A stretch of DNA of 64,000 nucleotides from Conchocele bisecta (taxonomy: Eukaryota; Mollusca; Bivalvia; Lucinida; Thyasiridae). The notes under the pieces were generated by a model. It saw only the letters and a program-made list of their open reading frames with translations, searched no databases and had not been told where the DNA came from. Position 1 is the first letter of the stretch. Every line of letters starts with the position of its first letter. Below, piece after piece: positions 35,767 through 48,125 of the stretch. Both the position numbers and the translations under genes were made by a program. The stretch is taken from contig CM055275.1 of the NCBI GenBank assembly GCA_029237695.1, positions 8,320,899-8,384,898 on the forward strand, written 5' to 3'.

Positions 35767-36492
35767 GTGAATAATTTTAAATGCGCACTAATCACTTGCA
35801 AAATACGCGTTTGGTTAAGGTCTGAAACAGATATGAATTATGAAGTTCCCAAACCTGAAAGTAATCTATTTAAAAACAGCTTTTCATACTCAGGTGGGCT
35901 GATCTGGAATAGTATTCCAATCGACATAAAACGTTCCACGTCGTTAAATACATTTTCCCGTAATTGGCTTCACTGGATGAAGGGTCGATAGCAGCTGAAG
36001 TAGCGGTATTATCTATTAATATAAAATTGTTAATTGTGCCCCCCGCTAGCGTCACTAATCACGAAATTACGATGTATGATATATAGTTTACAATGACCGC
36101 GTGTTTGATTTGCCATGATAAAATTGGTCTTGTGGAGCTTAGCGACCGTGTAACCATATATCAGACGGACGAGAACCAATTTAGCGTATTATAGCAAACA
36201 CTGAAAGTATCACTGAGAAATAAACGTATTAGACCCAGATCAAGCTGCTGCACCGATGCGCAGTCTGATATGGGACTGTTGGGAAACAGGTAACATTTTT
36301 CGTCATGGCTCATCATTATTGTTTCTTCATGTTAAATTCACGTATGTATACACCATGTAATCATTGCAACATGTATTGTATATTTATGTATGTATATGAA
36401 CTTCTTAAGAGGGCCTCGGGGAAGATTGGTTCCGATTAACCGAGTCACCCTCTATAAAAAAAGAATAAATATCTATCTATCTATCTATCTAA
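35767..36492 (+). pseudogene. CR1/Jockey-like LINE 3' end with (ATCT)n tail
   Basis: The last 65 or so codons of ORF2 remain open: LRSETDMNYEVPKPESNLF and KNSFSYSGGLIWNSIPIDIK, then a stop at 35989-35991. This 'SYSG..WN.LP..IK' ending is typical of CR1/Jockey-like elements in marine invertebrates. A 500-bp 3' UTR follows, with 'gggcctcggggaagattgg' and 'ccctctataaaaaaagaat', finishing in five to six TATC repeats (36470-36492), the usual simple-repeat tail of such elements. The copy is 5'-truncated, as is common after target-primed reverse transcription. Confidence 0.8.
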
Positions 36493-39364
36493 CCTGATCC
36501 AGGGCTACACTGGTTGCAAATGTTGTCTGCTACCGTCTTCCATGAACAAACTGATGTTCGACAGGAACACAGCAGTGAGAAAATAAGGTCTACCGTGACA
36601 ATGATATATTAGCAACAGCATAGCCAAGTATGCTGTCTGCGCATTGGTTGTATACGCATAATTGCATTGTGACATAAACGTGTGTTATTGTATTTGTGGA
36701 TCCGATGAATGTGGTGCACATATGATCTGTTTTATCATGTTTTGTTGTCTAAGTAAATGCACCGATTTTAATACTTTTAGTCATGGAGTAATGCACATGA
36801 GAATCGCCTCCATGTGGTTATCTGACGCACTGGAATTATTAGAACATTTTCATGATAATTATAATACATGTGGTACTATTGTAATTCAATTTACTAGTGA
36901 TATTATAATGTTCCGCTAGGTATGATTGTCGGTGCAGTGTGACGGTGACATGACGATCCGTTGATTACTTGTATAAACGTTTTTGGACAATATCACGGTA
37001 GGTTATCGTCATATTTTGTATTTGCTGCACAGGATGCACTATATGGCTACACCACGGTTAACGGTAAACAATTGCGTAATTGTATTTACTTTTCGCACAC
37101 TAAAATATAGGGAAAACATGCAGGGCGTTCATAATTCGCTATTATTTTGTTATTGAGAAACAATTCTACAATATTACACAAAGCTATTACCATAAACTTA
37201 CATAAACTGTGTATTAGCAATATTGTTAGGTCATTCTCAACGAAGTAGAAATGAAACAAACGCCGACATAACGCTTATGTAATGCAGTGCAATTAAATTC
37301 AATTAGAGTTATGTACTCATAATGAATAGTGTATGTTTGTAAATAGAGTTTAGTACATATATGTACGTCTATTTATCCCATAATGATTGTTGGTTTAATC
37401 TGTCATTTCACTCGATCAATAGTTAGGTGAACTACTGTGCGAACATGTTTGGTTCATGATAATCGTCTCCTTTGCATTGCATTCTCCGCATGTTGTTGTA
37501 TTTATCCGTGAAAGGAAGAGTCCCGAATATTGCGAACTGCAATATTTCACTAGGGGTTTGTTGCATCCATGTATTATGAAATAATGTGTAAACGTTATGT
37601 AAATAGAAACATACTGTATGTTTCAGAAATAATCTGTTAATATAACAATTTTACAACCGAAATTCGTGTCCCGTGGTGATGCTTTCCACTACTTGCGTGA
37701 CGCCAGCATCCCCTCACATAATATTATGCACTAGCCGGGAAAGGGTTACCCCATTACACGTGTCTACATACACGTGTCTTATAGTGAAACAGATTAAATT
37801 TATAATTATCTCTTAAAAAGCCAAAACCGGATATTATCGTCTGCTTTTATATTTTTCAAACATGTTTTAACAATGCACATGTTGGACAGCACATGATAAT
37901 TGTCTACATTGGAGACAATTATCAGGTGCTTACAAAACAGGTTTTCATTACGTTCAAGAAAATGTGGCCTGTGGGCACACGAATTCCACAGGGTGACAGA
38001 TTTATTTTCGAAACTCCGGCGAACGGACGGACACACAGACACACAGTCCAAACACGATATGCCATCTGCTCTACCGAGACCGGTGTAAAACTAAAATTAA
38101 AAGGCAGACGACAAAGAGGAATTCAGCATTGTAAGGGTTAGTCATGCATCCAGACATGATTAACCGCGCAGCAGTTAATCCCGCCCCCATCGTTTTTACC
38201 GCGAATATTATGGAACATCTGATTGGCTGACTGAACGTATGAACCCATTAATTAGATAACCGACTCTGACTGGCACTATAATTTCGGCGGTATTTATCGC
38301 TTTCCGTTTTGACTGCGGAACATTGGATTTTACTCAGGTATGTATACGTTATTTAATTTTGTTTAGGGTCAACCCTACATACAAGTATTATGAAAATCGT
38401 ACCTACATGTAATACATACTGTAAGGTGGACGTCACTTGCGCGTGATGAATTTCATATGGGTTCTATATTTAAGGGGAAATTCCTTTGTTATTTGGGACT
38501 TTCTTTCTAGTTTTCACTGTTTCCGATCATCACTTGTGACGTAATTTTTGTCATACATGTATATAGTATGGTCACCTTTTAACTCGTTTGTTTATATTTT
38601 CAGAGGATATGACACTACAGGAATACGTTAATCTATTTGATGGAACGAACGTTTTTTTCTGATTCCTGATGCGTAAGGAGGACAAATGATAGTTGGTAAC
38701 GACACTTGTGCATACATGTGAATCAGAACACCATGTCCGACTGTTTAATGTCGATTTCACTGAACTGTTTTGCATGTATGTCTAGACAGTCTGATTTATT
38801 GTGCATGCCCCACATGAAAATACAAGGTATAGTGCTTATCCATTGTTTGCTTATAACCACTGTATTTGTGGACGAGACTGGAAAAATGGGGCTTATGGGG
38901 TATGCCACCAGCGTAGTATGCGTATCCGTATAGTCTGATTAGGGTCTACATCGTTCGCTAGTCCATGAATGAAACGCCCGTCATGTTTCTAAAGAAACAT
39001 ACATTGTATATCGTTATCAGCCAAAATAGGTGTCATATTTGATCAGGAACTACACATAAATCGCATAAACCCAATGTTGCTTGTCACAGTCACATTTATG
39101 TTCCTATTTCTGCTTACAATAGCTGTGTAAATCACTAACCAACTAACTAATATTTGACAAGAATGTTTAATACGCGTGCCGCAGTTATGGTATAATTCAG
39201 AGAGTCCGTTAACTTGACATATTTTTGGAACATTAACAGTGTGACAATTAACCGTCAATAGGAACAATTAGTAAACCTAACTGCATTTTATGACCAAGTT
39301 CATAGGGACAAATGCTTGTTTCAGAACGATAATATTATAAACCGTTTCATATTGACCTCATTAC

Positions 39365-40090
39365 ATCACATTTTCATAGCTACTAATGATTGTCAGAGAA
39401 CTAATATCTTATGCAAATTTTCATAGCGACTAATGTTTGTCTGAGAACGGGAATGTTAGGAAAATTTTCATAGCGGCTACAATATGCTGAAGCGATGGTA
39501 CGTTTTATGAAAATCTTCATAGCGACTAAAATTTGTCTGAAAGCAGTAATTTTCATAGCGACTTCAATATGTGAGAGTGATAGAACGGTCTTTGAAAATT
39601 TTCATAGTGAGAGGTATATTACATTTTATTAATTTTTTCATACTGAGAATGATATTACGCTTTATGAAAATGTTCATGGAGAGATGTATGTTACATTTTA
39701 TGAAAATTTTATAGTGAGAGTGATATTACGATTTATGAAAATTTTCATAAGGAGAGGTATATTACGCTTTATGAAAATTTTCATAGTCCGGTTTATGAAA
39801 ATTTTCATAGCGAGAGCGATAGTACATTTTATGAAAAAATTGTTTGTCTCAGAACGGAATGTTATGAAAATTTTCATAGTAATTTCAATATGTGAGTCAC
39901 AGCGGTGGTTGCACTGGTGATTGCTGATAAATTCTTATGAACAATTTCACAACGCTTGAAGGCAAAGGAGATCGCAGAGATAGTATGCTAAGTCGTATAC
40001 TGAATGTCTGTTCCTAATGTCTGTTCCTAGAATGTGGTGAAATATTATGATAATTTTCATAGTCAAGTGCAGTCTGAATTTTTCATAACA
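39365..40090 (+). repeat. Array of TGAAAATTTTCATAG palindromes
   Basis: About a dozen copies of 'atgaaaattttcatag' or close variants, spaced irregularly by 40-70 bp, alternating with 'cgactaatgtttgtctgaga', 'gagagtgatattac' and 'tttatgaaaa'. The core is a self-complementary 13-14-mer. An apparent 78-residue frame at 39684-39920 is a by-product of the repeats. Confidence 0.8.
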
Positions 40091-40269
40091 CTCCTTATGC
40101 ATATGGGGTCGCTATTTTGAGCAACTGGATTTGCTCAAACAAAACTGGAGCCTGTTATACTGTACTGTTTACTTATTTGTTATCATTAATATACTACCGT
40201 ATAAGGAATCGACCTGATACGAATATCCGGGCTACAACGAACTGAAAGGTGGCGTTCTATTGGACGAAC

Positions 40270-40860
40270 GACGTGACATGACGTTACCGAATGACGTCAG
40301 ACTAATTACGTAACGTAGATATCTAAACATATCCACGTTCTTTTCAACGAAAACTCTTTTAAATTTGATCATTGACTAGCATAAAACGCTACCTGATAAA
40401 TAAAATGTTAGTCTAGTGTCTTTCGATATCAAGATAATGAGGCTCGGCTCGGAAACGGCTTGGCCTTGCCTGATAAACCGGATATCAAACTACACTAGCT
40501 TGGTATTCTCTGTGAATTAGTAGGATTTATGCAAGTATGTTCCAATGCATATTATACAGAATATTGAGTGCTTGCTTCGTATACGTGTACGTATGACATC
40601 AAACACAAATAATAATGAGATATGTGTCAATGGGACACGTATACTCCCACTTGCAGCATGCGTACACGGATGTTATTAATCGTGCTGTCATAACTGTATA
40701 GACAGTTCATTTAATGTCAAATGGAAATTCAAAATTCCCACAGAATACTAGCAACGGTAGTCGGTAAGTCGATGTGTAAGTCAGTTACTGCCCGATTTTG
40801 AGGTGTCCGTGTGTTTAAACAACATACATGTGCCCATGTTCAAACACATTAACACCTCAA
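40270..40860 (+). repeat. Segment shared with 16865-17440
   Basis: It has the same order of landmarks as 16865-17440 ('cgtcagactaattacgtaac', 'gtctttcgatatcaagataa', 'acactagc', 'ttgcagcatgcgtacacgga') and likewise leads into long units. Confidence 0.75.
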
Positions 40861-42947
40861 TTAGGGCAGTAAATATTACTTATCTCCCCTTGCCAACTGT
40901 TTGCCGATATGTATTCGATAGATGTGGCTGTGAATGGAGAAATGAACACACACGTAATTATGTTACAACATTTAGTTGTCTTCCCTTTCCAATTGTCGTT
41001 GTTTCCCGATATGTATTCGATATAAATGTGGCTGTGACTGGAGAAATGGGGCTTATGGATTTTCCGACCAGAGTAGATCCAGATCAGACTGTGCATCCGC
41101 CTAAGTAACTGGAATGGATTTTGATATGTTAATTGTACAACCAATCCAATCATCAGAAAATGATTTTCAGACAAGTACATTTATGAACATTTTGCCAATA
41201 ACACTATATACAGGCATGTTGTGTTGAAAGGGTTAAGCGGGGTGCGTACGCACCCGTCGCACCCACTGGCATACGGCGTGTTTCGGCTTTCATCGGTATA
41301 ATGAACAAGGCTTCTAACTTTGGTCGGACGCAGCTGCAATTCGATATTCTTTGCATAATTATGTTCTAGCTATGCTATTTTAGCAAGATAACAATAATTC
41401 TCAAATGTCCATGTACACTTTCTGACAAAATATTCACATTAGCGTTAATAAAATCGCAGAATGTGTTATGATACGCGGCTGTGTCCGAAATAAGTTAGAA
41501 GCCTTGTTCGTATATATAGAGTTATACCGGTGAAAGGCAAAACACGCCGAATGCCGGTGGTCTCACCCGCGTACGGGCCTGTACACTACCGTCTGTGAGA
41601 CAACAAACGTTACGTGATAATTTAGCTCAACAAGTCAACATAATGTGATACGATGTATCTAAAGTGTCGACATAATTTATCTCAACATGTCGACATAGTT
41701 TAACGTTATGTCGACATGTGGTGATATTTAAGCTGACATGTTGCGATAAATTATGTCAACAGCTCGACATCTTGATGTGAAATATTCGCCACCATACATT
41801 TGTTTTCCAGACATGGAGACTGAACCGAAACTGCAAAATGAACACACACGTAAATATGATACAACATTTGTTATCTCCCCTTGCCAACTGTTTGCCGATA
41901 TGTATTCGATTGATGTGGCTGTGAAAGAAGAAATGAACACACAGTCACACGTAATTATGATACAACATTCAGTTATCTTCCCTTTCCAATTGTCGTTGTT
42001 TCCCGATAGTATTCGATATATGTGACTGTGACTGGACAAATAGGGCTTATGGGTTTTCCGACCAGTGTATATCCAGATCAGACTTTGCATTCTCCTAAGT
42101 AACTGGAATGGATTTTGATATGTTAATTTTGCAACCAATCAAATCATCACAAAATGATTTTCAGATAAGTACATTTATGAACATGGGTTGTTTTTGCTCT
42201 CAATATTAATAAAATTACTTGCAAAAAGTGCAGATCCTGATGAGACGGCTCGTCACGAGCCGGCTCCTCTGGATCTAAAGTTTTGCCAATAGCACTATAT
42301 ACAGGCATGTTGTGTTGAAAGTGTTAAGCGGGGTACGTGCGCACTCGTCGCACTCGCAGGCATTCGGCGTGTTTCGGCTTTCATCGGTATAACTCTCTAT
42401 ATATGAACAAGGCTTCTAACTTTGGTCGGATACGACCTCGTATTATAACAAAATAACGTGTTTCAAATTGTAATTTTCTATGCATTTTATATCTTTCTGC
42501 AAGATAATAATTCTCAAATGATCATAAGAACTTTCCACTACAATATTGACGTTACAGCCTTAAACACATTATTTCATTTGTTATGATACGAGGTTGTGTC
42601 CGACCTAGGAAAAACAGCTGCAATTCGATATTATGCTATTTTAGCAAGATAACAATAATTCTCAAATGACCATGTGCACTTTCTGACAAAATATTCACAT
42701 TAGCGTTAATAAAATTGCAGAATATGTTATGATACGCGGCCGTGTCCGACCAAAGTTAGAAGCCTTGTTCATATATATAGAGGTATACCTGTGAAAGCTA
42801 AAACACGCCAAATGCCGGTGGTCTCACCCGCGTACGGGCCTGTACACTACCGTCTGTGAGACAACAAACGGTACGTGCTAATTTAACACAACGAGTCAAC
42901 ATAATGTGATACGTTGTCTCTAAAGTGTCGCCATAATTTATCTCCAC
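40860..42947 (+). repeat. Long repeat units, block 2, first copies
   Basis: About one and a half units of the same family as block 1. The marker 'gcaattcgatatt' is at about 41336 and 42618. The hairpin is at 42229-42276. Differences between copies are scattered substitutions and short indels. Open frames of up to 136 codons here are repeat artefacts. Confidence 0.75.
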
Positions 42948-44466
42948 ATGATATATGCATCCGCATCACGTTATGTCGACATGTGGTGATATTTAAGTCG
43001 ACATGTTGTGATAAATTATATCAACAGCTCGACATCTCGATGGGAATTATATGCCACCTATACATTTATTTTTGCAGATATGGCGACTGAACCGAAACTG
43101 CAAAATGAACACACACGTAAATATGCTGCAACATTTGTTATCTCCCCTTGCCAACTGTTTGCCGATATGTATTCAATATATATTCGATAGTATTCGATTC
43201 GATGCCAATTGTCGTTGTTTCCAGATATGAATTCGAGATATTTGGCTGTGACTGGAGAAATGGGGCTTATGTGTTTGCCGACCAGTGTAGATGCATATTT
43301 CATCAAGATCCGTTACATACTAAGGAAACTATCAAATAATACTTACTTTCGAATGGGCGCGTTTTCAACACGTTCAGCCATTGCTGTTGTTGTTATAACC
43401 ACACGATCATGCATCATGGATCTCACAGAGGAATGTCAAGGTCGCCAAGATAAATGGTACCCGGCAGACACGGGATTGATAGCCATTACTGTAAGAAAGC
43501 TAATCATATTGGTGATGTTTGGCTAAAACTGTTGTGTTTTTTTGCACATCCACGGACAGACCTCGGCAGATTAACCATTGCATCGCTAAGTAACTGGAAT
43601 GGATTTTGATATGTTAATTTTGCAACCAATCCAATCATCACAAAATGATTTTCAGATAAGTACATTTATGAACATGGGGTGTTTTTGTTCTCAATATTAA
43701 TAAAATTACTTGCAAAAAGTGCAGATCCTGATGAGACGTCTCGTCACGAGACGGCTTCTCTGGATCTAAAGTTTTGTCAATAGCACTATATACAGGCATG
43801 TTGTGTTGAAAGGGTTAAGCGGGGTACGTGCTCACTCGTCGCACCCGCAGGCATTCGGCGTGTTTCGGTGTTCGTCGGTATAACTCTCTATATATGAACA
43901 AGGCTTCTACAACATTGGTCGGATACGACCTCGTATAATAACAAAAAAACGTGTTTAAAATTGTAATTTTCTATGCATTCTATATATTTATGCAAGATAA
44001 TAATTCTCAAATGATCATAAGAACTTTCCACTACAATATCGACGTTAGAGCCTTAAGCACATTATTTCTTTTGTTATGATACGAGGTTGTATCCGACCTA
44101 GGTAAAGCAGATGCAATTCGATATTCTTTGCATAATTATGTTCTAACTATGCTATTTTAGCAAGATAACAATAATTCTCAAATGAAACATGTGCACTTTC
44201 TGACAAAATATTCACATTAGCGTTAATAAAATCGCAGAATGTGTTATGATACGCGGCCGTGTCCGACCAAAGTTAGAAGCCTTGTTCGTATATATAGAGT
44301 TATACCGCCGGTGAAAGCCAAAACACGCCGAATGCCGGTGGTCTCACCCGCGTACGGGCCTGTACACTACCGTCTGTGAGACAACAAACGGTACGTGATA
44401 ATTTAGCACAACGAGTCAACATAATGTGATACGTTATCTCTAAAATGTCGACATAATTTATCTCAC
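42948..44466 (+). repeat. 1.52-kb tandem duplication, copy A
   Basis: Starting from 'atgatatatgcatccgcatc' at 42948, the next 1519 bp are repeated almost exactly from 44467. The copy carries the long-unit landmarks plus a foreign segment at about 43300-43570 that other units lack. Confidence 0.85.
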
Positions 44467-45985
44467 ATGATATATGCATCCGCATCACGTTATGTCGACA
44501 TGTGGTGATATTTAAGTCGACATGTTGTGATAAATTATATCAACAGCTCGACATCTCGATGGGAATTATATGCCACCCCTATACATTTATTTTTGCAGAT
44601 ATGGCGACTGAACCGAAACTGCAAAATGAACACACACGTAAATATGCTGCAACATTTGTTATCTCCCCTTGCCAACTGTTTGCCGATATGTATTCAATAT
44701 ATATTCGATAGTATTCGATTCGATGCCAATTGTCGTTGTTTCCAGATATGAATTCGAGATATTTGGTGTGACTGGAGAAATGGGGCTTATGTGTTTGCCG
44801 ACCAGTGTAGATGCATATTTCATCAAGATCCGTTACATACTAAGGAAACTATCAAATAATACTTACTTTCGAATGGGCGCGTTTTCAACACGTTTCAGCA
44901 TGCTGTTGTTGTTATAACCACACGATCATGCATCATGGATCTCACAGAGGAATGTCAAGGTCGCCAAGATAAATGGTACCCGGCAGACACGGGATTGATA
45001 GCCATTACTGTAAGAAAGCTAATCATATTGGTGATGTTTGGCTAAAACTGTTGTGTTTTTTTGCACATCCACGGACAGACCTCGGCAGATTAACCATTGC
45101 ATCGCTAAGTAACTGGAATGGATTTTGATATGTTAATTTTGCAACCAATCCAATCATCACAAAATGATTTTCAGATAAGTACATTTATGAACATGGGGTG
45201 TTTTTGTTCTCAATATTAATAAAATTACTTGCAAAAAGTGCAGATCCTGATGAGACTTTTCGTCACGAGACGGCTTCTCTGGATCTAAAGTTTTGTCAAT
45301 AGCACTATATACAGGCATGTTGTGTTGAAAGGGTTAAGCGGGGTACGTGCTCACTCGTCGCACCCGCAGGCATTCGGCGTGTTTCGGTGTTCGTCGGTAT
45401 AACTCTCTATATATGAACAAGGCTTCTACAACATTGGTCGGATACGACCTCGTATAATAACAAAAAAACGTGTTTAAAATTGTAATTTTCTATGCATTCT
45501 ATATATTTATGCAAGATAATAATTCTCAAATGATCATAAGAACTTTCTTTACTACAATATCGACGTTAGAGCCTTAAGCACATTATTTCTTTTGTTATGA
45601 TACGAGGTTGTATCCGACCTAGGTAAAGCAGATGCAATTCGATATTCTTTGCATAATTATGTTCTAACTATGCTATTTTAGCAAGATAACAATAATTCTC
45701 AAATGAAACATGTGCACTTTCTGACAAAATATTCACATTAGGGTTAATAAAATCGCAGAATGTGTTATGATACGCGGCCGTGTCCGACCAAAGTTAGAAG
45801 CCTTGTTCGTATATATAGAGTTATACCGCCGGTGAAAGCCAAAACACGCCGAATGCCGGTGGTCTCACCCGCGTACGGGCCTGTACACTACCGTCTGTGA
45901 GACAACAAACGGTACGTGATAATTTAGCACAACGAGTCAACATAATGTGATACGTTATCTCTAAAATGTCGACATAATTTATCTC
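44467..45985 (+). repeat. 1.52-kb tandem duplication, copy B
   Basis: Nearly identical to copy A. Differences include 'gagacttttcgtc' against 'gagacgtctcgtc' in the hairpin, a short insertion in 'actttctttactacaat', and one base in 'cattagggttaat'. A recent unequal exchange is the simplest explanation; an assembly duplication is possible. Confidence 0.85.
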
Positions 45986-46310
45986 AACATGTCGACATAG
46001 TTTAACATTATGTCGACATGTGGTGATATTTAAGTTGACATGTTGCGATAAATTATGTCAACAGCTCTACATCTCGATGGGAAATATATGCCACCGTACA
46101 TTTATTTTTCAGACATGGTGACTGAACCGAAACTGCAAAATGAACAAACACGTAAATATGCTACAACATTTGTTATCTCCCCTTGTCAACTGTTTGCCGA
46201 TATGTATTCGATTGATGTGGCTGGGAATTGAGAAATTAACACACACTTAAATATGCTGCAACATTTAGTTATCTTCCCTTTCCAATTGTCATTGTTTCCC
46301 GATATGAAGC
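45986..46310 (+). repeat. Terminal truncated long unit of block 2
   Basis: It continues the unit through 'ggtgactgaaccgaaactgc' to 'ttgtttcccgatatgaa' and then breaks off near 46310 into unrelated sequence. Confidence 0.65.
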
Positions 46311-46544
46311 ACTTTATATTTCATTCACATTGGTAAAGTATGTACTGAGCTACATATTTGAAAGTAAACATGGACATACATGTAAGAAAATATTTCTGTC
46401 CACCTACTGTAGTAGCGAAAATGTCAATTTCGAAAATATTAGTAGCTACTGCGGATACCAGTGGTGCCAATCTATACGTATTGTGTCATGTGCCGCGCTA
46501 TATAATTTCTGTGTAATGTTTCAGCAAAAAAATGCGTTGTGTCA

Positions 46545-46815
46545 TCTGAGACACGCTATGTGATTTTGTACCTCATGAAATATACATGTATTTACATGTA
46601 TTTACAAAAACTGTGATATATTTTCTGTTACTGACGTCACACGGTGACGAAATTATCAAGGCAAATGCGGAAATGAATTTCGCATTTGCTGCAAACAATT
46701 CGTCAACTTTCACAACTATTTACGGTAACTATCGTAAAGTTTGTAAATAAATTTCATGAAATATCGCACAATTCATGTTCGTAGGCACAAAATCACATGG
46801 CGTGTCTCGTTTAGC
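46545..46815. repeat. Inverted-repeat pair around CRE-like sites
   Basis: 'gagacacgctatgtgatttt' (46549) is complementary to 'aaaatcacatggcgtgtctc' (46789-46808). Between them lies 'tgacgtcacacggtgacga' and a small hairpin on 'gcaaatgcg' / 'cgcatttgc' (46662-46690). Probably a small MITE. Confidence 0.6.
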
Positions 46816-46904
46816 GTTATTTCAGGAATATCACCTAAAATGACGTCAAACAATACGTCACATATATTCTGATGCCACGTAATCACACGTTCTGTAGTCT
46901 CTGT

Positions 46905-47169
46905 AGCCGATTTCACCAAACATGCTAAGCATACTTATCTAGCTAAGTGTACTTTGAGGGAGTAATCATTTATTTTAGTATGCATTATTTCATATAGAAC
47001 TAACAACTGCATATATTTTATGATTAAAAGTATGCAGAATTATTATACTGAATATGGCTGTGATAATGTAATAATTCAGTATAATAAAAATGAATAAATT
47101 TATCGAACTTTCTCCCTCAACGTGTAATTCGCAAGATAAGTATACCTTAGACTTTTGATGAAATCGGCT
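46905..47169. mobile_element. AGCCGATTTCA-ended MITE directly upstream of the first exon
   Basis: The left end AGCCGATTTCACC (46905) and the right end TGAAATCGGCT (to 47169) are inverted. Inner symmetrical blocks are 'atacttatctagct' / 'agataagtatacc', 'gagggag' / 'ctccctc' and 'attatactgaat' / 'attcagtataat'. The right end is 13 bp before the exon at 47183. Related copies are at 59625-59760, 61086-61250 and 63840-64000. Confidence 0.75.
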
Positions 47170-47182
47170 GCCGGTTTTGCAG

Positions 47183-47490
47183 GTACATCGGTGGGGAAGA
47201 TACCACAACTCTGCAATACCTCCTTTGGCAGTACGCTTGAAGAAAACATGGCGGTCGTCGCCAACTACCCACTAGACGGCGCTGCTGAATATCTCAAAGC
47301 GATGGGAGTGTTCTCAACGTTTGACACGCCCACACGTCATGTTCCTGTCATAGCAACGGCCGCATCAGCCAATCATTACTACGAATCTTTATTGCTATTG
47401 GATAACATACGAGAAACCGTGATCGCAGGATACCCGGACGTTCAAGTCTACTACTATGACCTTGGATTGACGGAATTGCAAAAAACAAAG
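47183..47490 (+). CDS. DUF1647-like protein, visible exon 1 (5' part of gene not found)
   Basis: The acceptor 'ggttttgcag' ends at 47182 and the exon starts with the last two bases of a split codon. It encodes about 102 residues ending LGLTELQKTK, then a GT donor (AAG|GTGTTT, weak but in phase 0). Motifs: VPVIATAASANHYYESLLLL and PDVQVYYYDLGLTELQ. These fit the beginning of the DUF1647 domain (first beta strand, 'T..S.NH', then 'YDLGL...Q'). Members are uncharacterised proteins of nematodes and molluscs that probably have a GT-A-like glycosyltransferase fold (inference). A signal anchor would be expected in an upstream exon, which I could not identify here. The next exon is 11.1 kb downstream, beyond a 6-kb minisatellite. 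Confidence 0.75.
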
Positions 47491-47649
47491 GTGTTTTCTT
47501 ATATTAATTTCGTGTTTACATATAGTTTAACATTGTAGCCTCCATTGCAGGTGCAGATGTTACGTTTGGGATGTATACTACTATCATGTGGATGCTGTAT
47601 GACAATATCTGTGTTTCACTGACTGCGAGGTGTGTTATGGGAATGGCAT

Positions 47650-48125
47650 TTAAAGGTACATGACCACTCAGTAGGCACAGCATCTTCTGAAAATCTGAGA
47701 CATTTTCTTGCAAAATAAACATTATGCACTGTTACCCCACGTAATGACTGGAATTATTATACATTTTATATCAGACGTAAATTTCCAAACCGATATCAGG
47801 AGCGATAACCGTGTTTCTTTAAAATCTTAATGAAGATTACTATTTATTCTCTGTATTTATATTTTGATATGCAATGATCATTCTTTATAATATGTGACAC
47901 ATTAAATTAGTGAAATAATACAAAAAACATCGTGCCTCTTTTGCATATGAAAATAGCCTGATACCACCACGAGTCACTATCAGTAAAATAAATATTACTA
48001 AATGATTATATCTGTATAGCGGGCGCTCGTACCTTTTAGAACTGGTGAAATAGTGGCATAATTATACACTTATTTAATTCCTATAAAGAATAGTTTGTGC
48101 CGACTGAGTGGGCATGTACCTTTAA
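47650..48125 (-). mobile_element. TTAA-ended MITE, copy 2 (intron 1)
   Basis: It begins TTAAAGGTACATGACCACTC (47650) and ends GGGCATGTACCTTTAA (48125), the inverted equivalent. The interior is the reverse complement of copies 1, 3 and 4. Complete, about 476 bp, no open frame. TTAA at both ends could be the target duplication, as for piggyBac-type elements. Confidence 0.75.

Larger units (their letters stand above)
31375..36705. other. 5.3-kb insertion in the right arm, containing retroelement fragments
   Basis: The left arm is continuous at the matching point (about 24880-24900), while the right arm jumps from 'aatttgccccactgttaa' (31357-31374) to about 36705. The inserted sequence holds nested palindromes (32080-34480), two LINE fragments and other repeats. 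It must have arrived after the inverted duplication, or been lost from the left arm. Confidence 0.65.
28075..39195 (-). repeat. Right arm of the very large inverted duplication, interrupted
   Basis: The reverse-complement partner of 22765-26605, expanded to 11.1 kb by insertions. The largest is at 31375-36705. A second expansion is at about 28800-30780. The arms meet across a spacer of about 1.5 kb (26605-28075) that is not shared. Confidence 0.8.

Noticed and set aside
46330..46563. A possible upstream exon with a signal anchor for the DUF1647-like gene
   Set aside because: The 77-codon frame has scattered cysteines, no hydrophobic anchor segment, and no donor in a matching phase.
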